Shown here: positions 26,693 through 36,535 of the stretch, piece after piece
Layout: every line of letters starts with the position of its first letter
Numbering within the stretch: position 1 is the first letter of the stretch
Origin: an uncultured bacterium
GTDB taxonomy: Bacteria; Pseudomonadota; Alphaproteobacteria; Sphingomonadales; Sphingomonadaceae
Direction of reading: 5' to 3'
DNA: 64,000 nt
NCBI GenBank assembly: GCA_903884945.1
Contig: CAISGR010000103.1
Coordinates: 1 to 64,000, forward strand
Notes under the pieces: model-generated
Database searches by the model: none
Seen by the model: only the letters and a program-made list of their open reading frames with translations
Told to the model about the DNA's origin: nothing
Position numbers and translations under genes: made by a program

Positions 26693-28655
26693 AGGTCCTG
26701 GGCTCGAGATCACGGACAGCGCGGGCCGCTTCGTCGATCGCAGTCTGGGCGATGCCGACGCCCGAGGCATCGGAATTGGCGATCGCAATGCGGCCAAAGG
26801 ACTGTTTGGCGATCAGCGTGGGGGAGATATTGTCCTGCGGATCGATCTTGTCGAACAGCATGTTGCGCCCCGTTGCGAAGCCGTGCGGCCAGCGATTGAC
26901 GGTGATTGCCAGGATGTCGCGCGCCGGGTCGAAGCCGCTGCCTGCCAGCGCCGATGCCGCCTGGGTCCGCACCGCGCGCTCGAACGTCTCGAACGGCGTG
27001 GCGAGCAGGCCGGCGCGGATTGCGCGGAACTGATCGTCCATCGGCGTGCCGGGCGGAATCGAGCCGCCGGCGAGCAATTCGCTGACCATGGTCGGATTGG
27101 CAGCGATCCCGGAATTGGCGGCAGTCGGGAAACCGACCAGGATCGGGTCCGACGGGAGTTGTGGCGGGGACAGGCCCTGAACCGCGTGCGGGAAGCCCAG
27201 GCGCATGGCGCCATAGAAGCTGTGGGGAAAGGAGACGCCGCTCACGCCGAGCTTCGCAAAGGCTTCCCAGTTGCGGAACAGCACATTGGTCTGCTGGTTC
27301 ACGGCGCGCACCGCCGTGTGCAGCGCAACCTTCTGCGCGTCGGGCATCTCCGGGCAGATATAGGGGACCATGTTGTTCATGCCGGCCATGATCACGTTCT
27401 TGCCGCGCACCGCATAGGCCTTGCCGCCATGCATATAGGCCACGGCGACCTCGCGCCCTTCCGGCTCGAACTGATGCGGCGCGGGGCCGATATGGCGGGC
27501 GCTGACGACAATGCTGCTCAGGCGGATCCGGGTCGGCGAGGAAGGCTGATCGAGCGTCGCGTAGTTCACGCGCTGGCCCTCCACTTCCTGCCAGGAGCCG
27601 GCAGGAAGCGCGTCGGGGATCAGCGCGCGGACGATCAGCCGGGCGATGTCGGAATTCCCGGCGGGAAGCTGGAAATCCGCTGCCTCCTGCTCATCGCTTT
27701 CCGGCGAGCCATAGGGCATGGGCAAGCCGAGCCCGGCAAAGCCGGGCTTGCCGCGGAAAAAGGCGAACCAGGCGGTCGCCATGTCGTTGCCGAGGCACCA
27801 TACACCCTCGGTGAAGAACAGGATCTCCGGGCTGAACTTGGCCACGTCGAGCAGATAGTCGCGATAGCTGATCGAGCGCAGCTTCGCGATCTTCTCGTCG
27901 ACGCTCAGGCCCGGCAGATAATCGGCGGTGCCGGTCATCAGCCGCAGGATATCGGCCTGCAGCGCGGGCGGCAGTGGCGTGCGCGCAAGGAATTCACCGG
28001 TCGGCCGGCTCAGGCTTCCGCCCGTGACCAGTTGGTCGCGGCCATAGGTCTTCTTCCCGAAAAAGACTGCCGGGCGCAGCGTCCTGGCGATCGGGGGCGT
28101 GCCGCTCGGCGAACGGCCGCCGCGATAGTCGATCCCGAGGGCGTCGATCATGCCGATCGCGTCGCGGGTCCAGCTCTTCGGCGCGACCATATAGGCCGAG
28201 CCCCCGGTCGCGACGAGCTTGCGGCCCTTGTAGACGAACTCGTTGCGCTTGGCGTGGCCGCCGAAATCGTCATGATTGTCGAGGATCAGGATCCGCGCGG
28301 ACGGGCCCGCCTTCTGGCGGAAGAACCAGGCTGCCGCCAGGCCGCTGAGCCCGCCGCCGACCACGACGAGATCGTAGCTTTCCCCGAGATCGATCGGGGT
28401 GGGAGGCGTCTCCCCATCGCGCAGCGCGTGCGCTGCCTCGAAGGCGCCGGGATGGGCGCCGCGCAGGCCGCTGCGCAATGGCGGATAGACACTGGCAGCA
28501 TCTGTCTCGAGACCCGCTGGCGTCGCGCGCGCAGCCGCGGCGGCGCCGGGGCCGAGCCCCAGCGCGGCGCCCGCCACGCCGACACTGACACCGGAGACGA
28601 AATCGCGCCGCGAAATGGCGCGGCCCATGCCCAGATCGCGATCTTCACCGTTCAT
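26670..28655 (-). CDS. Spermidine dehydrogenase-like Tat-exported flavoprotein
   Basis: The 661-residue flavoenzyme has a clear Tat signal (SRRDFVSGVSVGVAGAALG near residue 15) and an FAD-binding segment LVVVGGGLSGLAAAWFFRQ near residue 95. The following LDNHDDFGGHAKRNEF and the C-terminal RIAIANSDASGVGIAQTAID are typical of the SpdH-type family. Spermidine dehydrogenases cleave polyamines to an aldehyde plus a diamine. The genes around it (DAO oxidase, class III aminotransferase, aldehyde dehydrogenase, APC permease) agree with amine catabolism, but family members vary in substrate. AAGGA lies before the ATG. Confidence 0.85.
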   Translation of the reverse strand: MNGEDRDLGMGRAISRRDFVSGVSVGVAGAALGLGPGAAAAARATPAGLETDAASVYPPLRSGLRGAHPGAFEAAHALRDGETPPTPIDLGESYDLVVVGGGLSGLAAAWFFRQKAGPSARILILDNHDDFGGHAKRNEFVYKGRKLVATGGSAYMVAPKSWTRDAIGMIDALGIDYRGGRSPSGTPPIARTLRPAVFFGKKTYGRDQLVTGGSLSRPTGEFLARTPLPPALQADILRLMTGTADYLPGLSVDEKIAKLRSISYRDYLLDVAKFSPEILFFTEGVWCLGNDMATAWFAFFRGKPGFAGLGLPMPYGSPESDEQEAADFQLPAGNSDIARLIVRALIPDALPAGSWQEVEGQRVNYATLDQPSSPTRIRLSSIVVSARHIGPAPHQFEPEGREVAVAYMHGGKAYAVRGKNVIMAGMNNMVPYICPEMPDAQKVALHTAVRAVNQQTNVLFRNWEAFAKLGVSGVSFPHSFYGAMRLGFPHAVQGLSPPQLPSDPILVGFPTAANSGIAANPTMVSELLAGGSIPPGTPMDDQFRAIRAGLLATPFETFERAVRTQAASALAGSGFDPARDILAITVNRWPHGFATGRNMLFDKIDPQDNISPTLIAKQSFGRIAIANSDASGVGIAQTAIDEAARAVRDLEPRTYGYYETF

Positions 28656-28696
28656 CGATCATTTCCTTCAAGACTTTGGCGGTCGGAGCCGATGGC

Positions 28697-29227
28697 TCAG
28701 TCGGTCAGGTTCCACGGATGGTAGACGGCGACCGTCGTCGCGCCACCGGCGACAAACGAGAAGGTGAGCGTCTTGCCGTCGGGCGCGATCACGAACTGCC
28801 CGGTTTCGAAGACCACGCCCTTCTTGGCTGCCTTCAGGTCCAGCGTGAACTCGTCACGCTTGATCAACTGGACCATCGCATAGGGCGTGGAGCCGTAGGG
28901 ACGCATATATTCCGCCCGCCAGCTGCCATCGAATGCGGAAGTCCAGTTCCCCGAAGTCAGGGTGCCGCTGGCGCTGGCCGTCAGATAATCGACCAGCAAC
29001 ATCCCGTCGGCCGTATAGTCGAAGATGCGATATTGCATCTTCGGCGCGCGGCCTTCGGGAAATCTGGATTCTGCGAGGGACAGCTTCCAGGCACCGATGA
29101 GCGCCGGGGGAATCTGTTCGCGGGCATCGGTCCGGACCGGGGGCGATGCCGTTTGCGCGGAGGCAACCGGCGCCATCCCGGCGGCGGCCAGCGCCGCCAG
29201 AAGGCGAAAGACGTGCTCGGCGCGCAT
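28697..29227 (-). CDS. Secreted lipocalin-like protein of unknown function
   Basis: The 176-residue protein has a signal peptide (FRLLAALAAAGMAPVASAQ, cleavage near residue 25). The beta-rich mature part opens IPPALIGAWKLSLAESRFPEG and continues with MLLVDYLTASASGTL and GKTLTFSFVAGGATT, suggesting a lipocalin-like barrel. I do not recognise a named family. Its ATG shares a base with the stop of the upstream receptor gene (TGATG), and it sits between that receptor and the SpdH-like enzyme. A periplasmic accessory role in handling the same substrate is inference. Confidence 0.7.
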   Translation of the reverse strand: MRAEHVFRLLAALAAAGMAPVASAQTASPPVRTDAREQIPPALIGAWKLSLAESRFPEGRAPKMQYRIFDYTADGMLLVDYLTASASGTLTSGNWTSAFDGSWRAEYMRPYGSTPYAMVQLIKRDEFTLDLKAAKKGVVFETGQFVIAPDGKTLTFSFVAGGATTVAVYHPWNLTD

Positions 29228-31836
29228 CAGAACTTCACCGTGGCGCGGGCGTAGAGAAAGCCGCCCTGCCAGTCGACGACCGAGTCCGTTCGGTAGATTG
29301 CACCGCCGGTAACAGCGCCAATCTTGTCCTTTTCGGGGTAGTTGTCGAAGATGTTGCGGCCGCCGATCGACGCGGTCACGTTCTCCGTGATCTTCTTGCT
29401 CACTTCCAGATCGAACAGCGCCTCGGTGTGGAACTGCTGGGTCGGATATCCCGCCGCCGCGGAATCGAGCTGCGCCTTGTAGGGGCCGTAGATGTTGGCG
29501 CGCACCATCGCGGAGAAGCCGCCGATCGTGTGGGTTACGCTCACCACGCTGCGGAAGCGCGGCGGGAAATTCTCGAAGTTGAAGATCGAGGTGTTGGTGA
29601 ACAGATTGGCGATCTTCAGCTTGTCGATATGGTAGCGATTGAGGTTGAGGCTGGCGAAGAAGTCGGTCGTGGCGCCGTTGCCCCAGCGCTGGTGGTAGGT
29701 GCCGACCACGTCGAGGCCCTTGGTCGTCGAATTGAAGGCGTTCTGGAAGAAATTGACGCTGGCGATGCTGGTGGCACCGACCACGCCGGCAGCGACCAGC
29801 TGGGCCTGGATCGCCGGGGTGACCGTGATGTTCGCGGTCGAATAGATCTGGTCATGAATCCGGATCAGGTAGCCGTCGATGGTCAGGTTGAAACCCGGAA
29901 GCGGCGTCGCAGTGACGCCGGCCGAGAAGTTGAGCGACTTTTCCGGGGTCAGCGGCTTGGCACCGAGGAAGGTTGCGACCGGGTTGGATGCCGGGACGAG
30001 GCCCGCCAGCGTGAACACGCCGTTGACCGTGCGGATCGAGGTATAGCTCTGGTTGAGGAGCGCCGGCGACGGTGCGTGGAAGCCGGTGCCGATGGACCCG
30101 CGCAGCGCCAGCCCCTTGGTGATCTCGATGCGCGAGGCGATCTTGCCGTTCAGCTTCGAACCAAAGGAGTCGAAATGCTCATACCGCCCTGCCAGATCGA
30201 CGAACCAGCCGGGAAGCAGGTCGGTCGCCGCCTCGGCATAGGCCGATTTGCTGGTGTCGCTGAAGGTGCCGGCAAAGTTCGGCGCCGTGCCGGTGAACCC
30301 CTGCGATCCCGCCGAAAGGGTGTTGTAGACCGGATCGATTCCGGCGAATCCGTCGGCCGCCGTCGTGAGATAGTTGGCGCAGTTGATGCCGGCATTTTGC
30401 GGAGCGCTCGCATTGAGCGTGTGCGTGGTGGTGTTGCAGAACCCATAGGGGTTCGGCGTCGAATAGATCCCGTTGGCGTAGGACGCCGGGTCGCCGGTGC
30501 GAATGGTATAGGTCTCGCGCCGATATTCCAGGCCTGCGCTCAGGGTCAGCGGGCTCGCGAAGAAGTCGTTCGGGATGCTGTATGAGAAGTCCGCATTGCC
30601 GGCTATTTCGCGGTTCACATAGGTGTTGGGGGTGAAGGAGGTGGGCGAACTCGGTCCCATCGACGGATTGAGCGAGTTGACCATGGTGTAGACGATCTTG
30701 TTCCAGCCATAGCGGCCGCTGACGTCGAAGGTCAGGTCGTTGCCACCAAGCGGTATCGCGCCCTTGTAGCCGCCGGTCGCGCTCCAGTCAGTGACATGAC
30801 CGGTGAAGAGCGGCTTGAAGCCGGCCGGATAGATCGAGTTGAACTTGAACACGCTGCCATCGGCCAGGCGGACCGGTACGTCCTCGACGAGCTGGCCGTT
30901 GCCGGGATAGCGATAATTGGCGTCGGCCGTGGCGGACGAGTGCGAGTAGTTGCCGAAGGCATAGAGCTTGGTGTTGTCGGTTACGTCGAGCCCCGCGTTC
31001 ACGAAAGTGCGAACGGCCTCGGATTCCGGCTGGCCCCAGCGCTGGAGCGGTTTGGAAAGGTCGACCAGCGCGGCATAGGCCGGGTTGGCGGCAGCATAGG
31101 CGATCGCATCGAAGGTCGCGCTGGTATATTGCTTCGCCCGCGTCGTGCGGCCGTCATGTGTGTATTCCGCCGTCAGGTTGACGAAGCCATGATCCGTGAG
31201 CGGCAGGCCGATATTGCCGGCGACTTCGAAGCTGTTGCCGTCGCCCTCATAATATTGGCCGGCCTGCGCAACCAGGGTCCCGCCATGGTTGCTGTCCTTG
31301 AGGATGAAGTTGATCACTCCGGCGATGGCGTCCGATCCATATTGCGCGGCAGCACCGTCGCGCAGGACTTCGACGCTCTTGAGGGCGAGCGACGGAATGA
31401 CGGCCGCGTCCTCGCCTTGCGCACCGCTGCCCGAGATCGCGATGCTGGCGGTCTTGTGGCGGCGCTTCGAATTGACGAGCAACAGCGTCTTGTCTTCGGG
31501 CAGGCCGCGCAAGGTGATCGGGCGGATGAACGTGCCCGTGGTGCTGTTGGGCTGGCGCGAAACATTCAGGCTTGGAATGGCGGTCTTCAGCACGTCGAGC
31601 GTGTCGGTATAGGAGATCGTTGCGAGCTCCTTCTGGCCGATCACATCGATCGGCACGGGCGATGTTTGGACCGTTCGCGGCTCGCCGCGTGTGCCTGTGA
31701 CGACGACCTCGGAGTTATCCTGCTCGGCGACGGATGTACCGGCGGCTGAATCTGGCGTCACTACTTGCGCCTGCGCTGCGCAGGTCACGAGAATGGACGC
31801 GGATAGAAATGCCGACACCTTTAGAGACGTCTTCAT
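29227..31836 (-). CDS. TonB-dependent receptor
   Basis: The 869-residue receptor has a signal peptide (SAFLSASILVTCAAQAQ), a TonB-box-like EVVVTGTRGE, a plug with ITLRGLPEDKTLLLVNSKRR and VEVLRDGAAAQYGSDAIAG, and a barrel ending YARATVKF. It lacks an STN domain. The plug wording is that of the large sphingomonad/Caulobacter group importing varied organic substrates rather than siderophores. It heads a unit that continues with a secreted protein, SpdH-like and DAO-like flavoenzymes and CsaA, so import of the amine or peptide oxidised by them is plausible. AAGGGGAAT precedes the ATG. Confidence 0.9.
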   Translation of the reverse strand: MKTSLKVSAFLSASILVTCAAQAQVVTPDSAAGTSVAEQDNSEVVVTGTRGEPRTVQTSPVPIDVIGQKELATISYTDTLDVLKTAIPSLNVSRQPNSTTGTFIRPITLRGLPEDKTLLLVNSKRRHKTASIAISGSGAQGEDAAVIPSLALKSVEVLRDGAAAQYGSDAIAGVINFILKDSNHGGTLVAQAGQYYEGDGNSFEVAGNIGLPLTDHGFVNLTAEYTHDGRTTRAKQYTSATFDAIAYAAANPAYAALVDLSKPLQRWGQPESEAVRTFVNAGLDVTDNTKLYAFGNYSHSSATADANYRYPGNGQLVEDVPVRLADGSVFKFNSIYPAGFKPLFTGHVTDWSATGGYKGAIPLGGNDLTFDVSGRYGWNKIVYTMVNSLNPSMGPSSPTSFTPNTYVNREIAGNADFSYSIPNDFFASPLTLSAGLEYRRETYTIRTGDPASYANGIYSTPNPYGFCNTTTHTLNASAPQNAGINCANYLTTAADGFAGIDPVYNTLSAGSQGFTGTAPNFAGTFSDTSKSAYAEAATDLLPGWFVDLAGRYEHFDSFGSKLNGKIASRIEITKGLALRGSIGTGFHAPSPALLNQSYTSIRTVNGVFTLAGLVPASNPVATFLGAKPLTPEKSLNFSAGVTATPLPGFNLTIDGYLIRIHDQIYSTANITVTPAIQAQLVAAGVVGATSIASVNFFQNAFNSTTKGLDVVGTYHQRWGNGATTDFFASLNLNRYHIDKLKIANLFTNTSIFNFENFPPRFRSVVSVTHTIGGFSAMVRANIYGPYKAQLDSAAAGYPTQQFHTEALFDLEVSKKITENVTASIGGRNIFDNYPEKDKIGAVTGGAIYRTDSVVDWQGGFLYARATVKF

Positions 31837-31980
31837 ATATTCCCCTTTTTAAATACGATCCTCCCACCGGGATCATTATTTTCTTGTCGGGAACATCCTG
31901 CGAACTTGCGCCGTCACTGTTTATGACTGACGTTTTATTGTAAGATATTGGTAACATGACGCCGCTGGCATGTGGTGCCG

Positions 31981-32006
31981 TTTTACGGCCGCGGCGCGGC
32001 GTAAAA
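31981..32006. repeat. GC-centred inverted repeat between Lrp and receptor genes
   Basis: TTTTACG and CGTAAAA are perfect 7-base arms around a 12-base G/C core, within the 203-bp gap downstream of the Lrp gene and upstream of the receptor. It may end Lrp transcription or be a regulator site for the receptor promoter. Confidence 0.45.
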
Positions 32007-32039
32007 TTGCAGGAAAGCGGCCCTGCAAGGTGCAGTCAG

Positions 32040-32531
32040 CTAATCGGGTTTGAACAGCGACCGGATCGGCTGCCGCACCCGCACCACGGGCGATTTGATG
32101 ACGATGTAGGAGAAGTACTTCACGACGCCGATATTGTTGTCGAGCACCGATTCGATCAGCTGCTGGTAGCGGTTGATGTTGCGGACGACGAACTTGAGGA
32201 GATAGTCGAATCCGCCGCTGACCAGGTGGCACTCCAGCAATTCCTCATAGGCCTGGATACCCTGCTCGAACTTGATGAAATCGGATCGGCGATGGTCGCT
32301 CAGCGTGATCGAGGTGAACACGATCTGGAAGTCGCCGAGCTTGGCGAGGTTGAGATGCGCATTGTAGCCGGTGATGTAGCCCGCACTCTCCAGCCGCTTT
32401 ACCCGCGCAAGACACGGGCTGGGTGACAGGCCGACCTGGCTTGCCAGGTCGGTATTGGTCATCCGGCCCTGATTCTGCAGTTCGGCCAGGATATTGATGT
32501 CGATCCGGTCGAGCTTGGGCATGTTCAACAT
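32040..32531 (-). CDS. Lrp/AsnC family transcriptional regulator
   Basis: The 163-residue regulator has an N-terminal helix-turn-helix (LDRIDINILAELQNQGRMTN, then LASQVGLSPSPCLARVKRLE) and a C-terminal RAM/AsnC effector domain (LVSGGFDYLLKFVVRNINRY). Such proteins sense amino acids or related metabolites and form octamers on DNA. It lies between the HAD/aminotransferase pair and the receptor/flavoenzyme unit, all on the same strand, so it is the natural local regulator. GGAGG precedes the first ATG; an in-frame ATG three codons later is an alternative. Confidence 0.92.
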   Translation of the reverse strand: MLNMPKLDRIDINILAELQNQGRMTNTDLASQVGLSPSPCLARVKRLESAGYITGYNAHLNLAKLGDFQIVFTSITLSDHRRSDFIKFEQGIQAYEELLECHLVSGGFDYLLKFVVRNINRYQQLIESVLDNNIGVVKYFSYIVIKSPVVRVRQPIRSLFKPD

Positions 32532-32567
32532 GGTGGCCTCCGCGAGTCCTGGGGGCGGCGTCCTCTC

Positions 32568-33290
32568 CTAGCCGTTGCGCAGTGCATCCTGATGCCCTTT
32601 TGCGAGATCGGCCATCGAATTGAAGCGGAAATCGATGCGCGGCATCGTGCCCGGGTTCATCGTCGCGCCGAATCCTTCCTCGGCATGCCGGCGATAGATC
32701 CAGCAGGAGGCGAGGCCGGCGCGATTCCCCGGCACGTGATCGTGAAACAGGCTCTCCGCCGTGTGGAGGATGTCCCCTGGCTCGAGGCCGAGGTTCGGCA
32801 GATGCTCGAGCATATAATCGAAATTGCGATCGGCGGGCTTGTAGGAACCGATATCCTCCGCCGTGTAGATCGCGTCGAAATCGACCTGGAGCTTCTCGTT
32901 GCTGAAGCTGAAGCTGCGATTGTCGACGTTCGACAGGATGATCAGCTTGTAATATTTCTTGAGATACTGGAGCGCCCCGGGGCTGTCCGGAAAGGCGGGC
33001 CAGTCGCGGACCGACAGGCCATAGGCCTCGCAATCGTCGATCGAGACGGTGACGCCCCATTCCTCCGCCAGCCGCTTGTAGACGATCGGCAGGAGCTCGG
33101 CATAGCGCTTGCCGGGCGTCTGGCGCTGCTGCGCCGATTCATGCCGGGCGTGCGCTTCGAGGATCTGGTTGCGCGAGAGCCCGGGCACCCTTGCCGTCAG
33201 GCCGGAAAGGCCCTCGATCATGCCCGATTCCCAATCGATCAGGGTACCATAGCAATCGAAACTCAGGGCCTTGTAATCAGTCAACAGCAT
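32568..33290 (-). CDS. Haloacid dehalogenase-type (HAD) hydrolase
   Basis: The 240-residue HAD-superfamily hydrolase belongs to the type II haloacid dehalogenase group. Motif I is SFDCYGTLIDWE with nucleophile Asp12, motif II is LIILSNVDNRS, motif III has IGSYKP, and the final acidic motif is GDILHTAESLFHDH. The usual haloacid substrate would be a 2-haloalkanoate, but many relatives are phosphatases. It overlaps the aminotransferase gene by 14 bases and probably acts in the same pathway. Confidence 0.85.
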   Translation of the reverse strand: MLLTDYKALSFDCYGTLIDWESGMIEGLSGLTARVPGLSRNQILEAHARHESAQQRQTPGKRYAELLPIVYKRLAEEWGVTVSIDDCEAYGLSVRDWPAFPDSPGALQYLKKYYKLIILSNVDNRSFSFSNEKLQVDFDAIYTAEDIGSYKPADRNFDYMLEHLPNLGLEPGDILHTAESLFHDHVPGNRAGLASCWIYRRHAEEGFGATMNPGTMPRIDFRFNSMADLAKGHQDALRNG

Positions 33291-34653
33291 GGCGGATCTC
33301 CGGAACGTCCAGGATGTTGTCGAGCGTCTTGGCGAAGCGGTCGACCAGAAGGTTGATGTCGTCCTCGGTGCAGCACAGCGGCGGCGCGAAGCCGACAATG
33401 CCGTCGCCGAAGGCACGGAAGATGAGCCCGTTGTCGTAGCCGATCCGCGCCAGCTGCTCGGGCAGGTTCAGCGCGGGATCGGGCTTGGCTTTGGTCCGCT
33501 TGTTGGTGACCAGTTCCACGCCGGCGAGCAAGCCCTTCGACCGTACGTCGCCCACCAGCGGATGGTCGATCAGCGCCGCCAGCCGCCGCTCGAACAGCGG
33601 CCCCACGGCCTGTGCGTTCGCGAGGATGCCGCCTTCCGTATAGAGTTTGAGCACCGCGAGGCCCACCGCGGCGCTGACGGGGTGCCCGGAATAGGTGAAG
33701 CCGTGCCCGACTGCCGCGCCCTTGGGCGCATGGTCGGCGATCGAGCGGAACAGCGGGTCCGACAGCAAGACCGCGCCCATCGGGCTGTAGCCCGAGGTCA
33801 GGCCCTTGGCGATCGTCATGATATCGGGGACGACCTGTTCATGCTCGCAGGCGAACATCGTGCCCGTGCGGCCGAAGCCGGTGATCACCTCGTCGGCGAC
33901 GAACAGAATGTCGAGTTCGAGGCAGAGCGCCCGCATTGCCGTCAGCCACCCGGTCGGCGGGACGATGACGCCGCCGGAGCCCTGGATCGGTTCGCAGAAG
34001 AACGCGGCGACATTCTCTGCGCCGAGTTCCTCGACCTTGGCCCGCAACGCGGCAACCGAATCGGCGATCACGCCGGCATCGTCCCCGGTGGCGTGGCGAT
34101 AGGGATAAGGCGCCGGGATATGGTGCTGGATCGGTGTCGGCGAATCGAAAAAGGCGTGGAATGCGGGCAGCCCGGTCAGGCCCGAACCAATGGTCGTCGA
34201 CCCATGATAACCCTTGTCGAGCGCGATCATGTGCTTCTTGGTCGGCCGGCCGGTCACGTTGAAGTGATACCGGATGAAGCGGACTGCGCTGTCGACGGCG
34301 TCCGAGCCGCCGAGCGTGAAATAGACATGGTCCAGATCGCCCGGGGCGAGTTCGGCCAGTTGCGCCGCAAGCAGCACCGCCGCTTCGCTGCCGAAATGGA
34401 AATAGCCCGTCGCATAGGGGAGGCGGGTCATCTGCTCGGCGGCTGCATCGACCACCGATTGCTGGCCGTAACCGACATTGACGCACCAGAGCCCCGCGAA
34501 GCCGTCCAGCAACGTCCGGCCTTCAAGATCGGTGAGATAGGCGCCCTTGCCCGATTGCAACAATGTCGCGCCGCGCTGCTCGTGGGCGGCCCAGGAAGTT
34601 ACCGGGTGGATCAGATGCGCGCGATCCAGTTCGATCAGCGAATTTAGCCTCAT
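33277..34653 (-). CDS. Class III PLP aminotransferase (omega-amino acid/putrescine type)
   Basis: The 458-residue aminotransferase resembles the putrescine-pyruvate and beta-alanine-pyruvate aminotransferases. Landmarks are DGFAGLWCVNVGYGQQSVVD near residue 52, GGSDAVDSAVRF, DKGYHGSTT, LFVADEVITGFGRTG and the PLP lysine in IAKGLTSGYSPMG. It should convert a terminal amine to an aldehyde with pyruvate or another keto acid. The divergent aldehyde dehydrogenase would oxidise that aldehyde, as in putrescine to succinate routes. The exact substrate is not settled by sequence. It heads the HAD/Lrp direction. Confidence 0.9.
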   Translation of the reverse strand: MRLNSLIELDRAHLIHPVTSWAAHEQRGATLLQSGKGAYLTDLEGRTLLDGFAGLWCVNVGYGQQSVVDAAAEQMTRLPYATGYFHFGSEAAVLLAAQLAELAPGDLDHVYFTLGGSDAVDSAVRFIRYHFNVTGRPTKKHMIALDKGYHGSTTIGSGLTGLPAFHAFFDSPTPIQHHIPAPYPYRHATGDDAGVIADSVAALRAKVEELGAENVAAFFCEPIQGSGGVIVPPTGWLTAMRALCLELDILFVADEVITGFGRTGTMFACEHEQVVPDIMTIAKGLTSGYSPMGAVLLSDPLFRSIADHAPKGAAVGHGFTYSGHPVSAAVGLAVLKLYTEGGILANAQAVGPLFERRLAALIDHPLVGDVRSKGLLAGVELVTNKRTKAKPDPALNLPEQLARIGYDNGLIFRAFGDGIVGFAPPLCCTEDDINLLVDRFAKTLDNILDVPEIRHAVD

Positions 34654-35013
34654 GATGTCCTCTGCGTCTGTGGTCTCCAGACTAGGGCATGTCTCGCAGA
34701 AGGGGCGTTCTTTCTGGCTGTTCTGGGCGCAGCTTCTGCCGTTGTTGGTGCCTGATCCGGCAGGGAATGGCGGACCGGCCGGCCAGCGGTCGAATCGCGC
34801 AGTCGAATCTGCCGGTCGTGCGCGACTCTGGCACGCTGCGCCCCCGAGGCCGCCAGCCCACGAACAGCATGATCATGCTGCGAAGCGCCGGTTTTCAGCG
34901 AAATGCGCCGCGCTGCTTGCCACAGCCCGGGTGGGTATGTCGGGACGTCCGACCTAAGCTGCAGCGGCCGGCAGCCCGGCATTCCATCGCGAACAGGTTC
35001 AGGATTTGCCGCT
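34654..35013. other. 360-bp divergent intergenic region
   Basis: This region holds the facing promoters of the aminotransferase and aldehyde dehydrogenase genes. GCAGAAG (34696-34702) and CTTCTGC (34733-34739) form a spaced inverted repeat, and GGACGTCC (34943-34950) is a perfect palindrome within GTCGGGACGTCCGAC. Either could be a regulator site. I see no gene. Confidence 0.4.
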
Positions 35014-36504
35014 ATGACGCGCAAGGATTTCGATCACGGTGCCCTGGGGCTTTCGGACCCGACGCTGTTGATCCAGCATGCCCGGATCGGCGACGCGTGG
35101 GTCGATGCCGAAGATCGGGCGACGCTGTCAGTGGCCAATCCTTCGACTGGCGCCGCGATCGGTACTGTCCCGGCCTGCGGCGCGACCGAAGCGCGCGCCG
35201 CAATAAATGCCGCGGCCGAAGCGTTCGGGCCGTGGCGTCGCACCACTGCCGGGTATCGTGCCGATATCCTCGAGCGGTGGCATGCACTGATCCTTGCCAA
35301 TATCAGCGATCTCGCACGGATCATGACGGCGGAGCAGGGCAAGCCGCTCGCCGAGGCCGAGGGAGAGATCCGGTACGCGGCGACCTTCGTCAAATGGTTC
35401 GCGGAAGAAGGCCGGCGCATCTCGGGGCACGACGTTCCCGCTCCGACGAGCGATCGGCGGATCCTGGTGACCAAGGAGCCGGTGGGCGTTTCGGCCGCGA
35501 TCACGCCGTGGAACTTTCCCGCCGCGATGATTACCCGCAAATGCGCCCCGGCCTTCGCGGCCGGCTGCACCATGGTGGTCAAGCCGTCGGAACTTACCCC
35601 GTTCACCGCGCTCGCGCTCGCGCTTCTGGCCGAGCGCGCCGGCTTTCCGCCGGGCGTGTTCAATATCGTCACCGGCCTGCCCGAGGGCATTGGCGGCGAA
35701 CTGACCGGCAATCCGATCGTCCGGAAGCTGTCGTTTACCGGCTCCACCCGCGTCGGGGCGCTGCTGATGCGCCAGTCCGCCGACAGCATCAAGCGGCTGA
35801 GCCTTGAGCTCGGTGGGAACGCCCCCTTCATCGTGTTCGACGATGCGGACGTGGACGTCGCAGTGGCCGGTGCCATGCTCAGCAAGTTCCGCAATGCCGG
35901 CCAGACCTGCGTATGCGCCAATCGCCTTCTGGTGCAGGACGGGATCCACGATGCCTTCGTCGCGCGGCTGGGCGCGGCGGTTGCGGCCTTGCGGGTCGGC
36001 GACGGGTTCGCTGCCGGCACCACGATCGGCCCGCTCATCAATCGCGCTGCCACGGCCAAGGTTGCCGAGCATCTCGATGATGCGCTGTCGCGCGGCGCGG
36101 TGATTGCGGCATCGGCCGTGAGCAGCCTGGATCCCGCCCGCTTCGCGGCGCCCGTGGTGCTGACCGGCGCCACCGATGCGATGCGGCTGGCCTCCGAGGA
36201 GACCTTCGGCCCGATTGCGCCGGTCTTCCGCTTTCGGCGCGAGGAAGAGGCGCTTGCCCTGGCCAATGCCACGCCTTTCGGGCTGGCGAGCTATTTCTAC
36301 ACCAACGACCTGCACCGCGCCTGGCGCGTCGCGGAGGCGCTGGAGTTCGGCATGGTCGCGCTCAACAGCGGCACCGTCGCGATGGAGATGGCCCCCTTTG
36401 GCGGGATCAAGCAGTCCGGCCTCGGGCGCGAGGGCGGGCGCGAGGGAATCGAGGAATATCTGGAGCCCAAGGCATTCCACTGGGCCGGCCTGAAACCGGC
36501 CTGA
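35014..36504 (+). CDS. Aldehyde dehydrogenase (succinate-semialdehyde dehydrogenase-like)
   Basis: The 496-residue NAD(P)-dependent dehydrogenase has TPWNFPAAMITRKCAPAFAA, the cofactor loop FTGSTRVGALL, general base Glu265 in LELGGNAPF and the catalytic Cys299 in NAGQTCVCANR. These match the GabD-like succinate-semialdehyde dehydrogenase group. In this setting it would oxidise the semialdehyde made by the divergent aminotransferase. An upstream open stretch of 37 codons was excluded because the homologous N-terminus begins at this ATG; its ribosome site is weak. Confidence 0.9.
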   Translation: MTRKDFDHGALGLSDPTLLIQHARIGDAWVDAEDRATLSVANPSTGAAIGTVPACGATEARAAINAAAEAFGPWRRTTAGYRADILERWHALILANISDLARIMTAEQGKPLAEAEGEIRYAATFVKWFAEEGRRISGHDVPAPTSDRRILVTKEPVGVSAAITPWNFPAAMITRKCAPAFAAGCTMVVKPSELTPFTALALALLAERAGFPPGVFNIVTGLPEGIGGELTGNPIVRKLSFTGSTRVGALLMRQSADSIKRLSLELGGNAPFIVFDDADVDVAVAGAMLSKFRNAGQTCVCANRLLVQDGIHDAFVARLGAAVAALRVGDGFAAGTTIGPLINRAATAKVAEHLDDALSRGAVIAASAVSSLDPARFAAPVVLTGATDAMRLASEETFGPIAPVFRFRREEEALALANATPFGLASYFYTNDLHRAWRVAEALEFGMVALNSGTVAMEMAPFGGIKQSGLGREGGREGIEEYLEPKAFHWAGLKPA

Positions 36505-36535
36505 TCACGACGGCACAAGCGGAGACGACAGGGGT

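Noticed and set aside
26490..28724. 744-codon plus-strand frame opposite the SpdH-like gene
   Set aside because: No recognisable domain; the minus-strand flavoenzyme has a Tat signal, FAD motif and good start.
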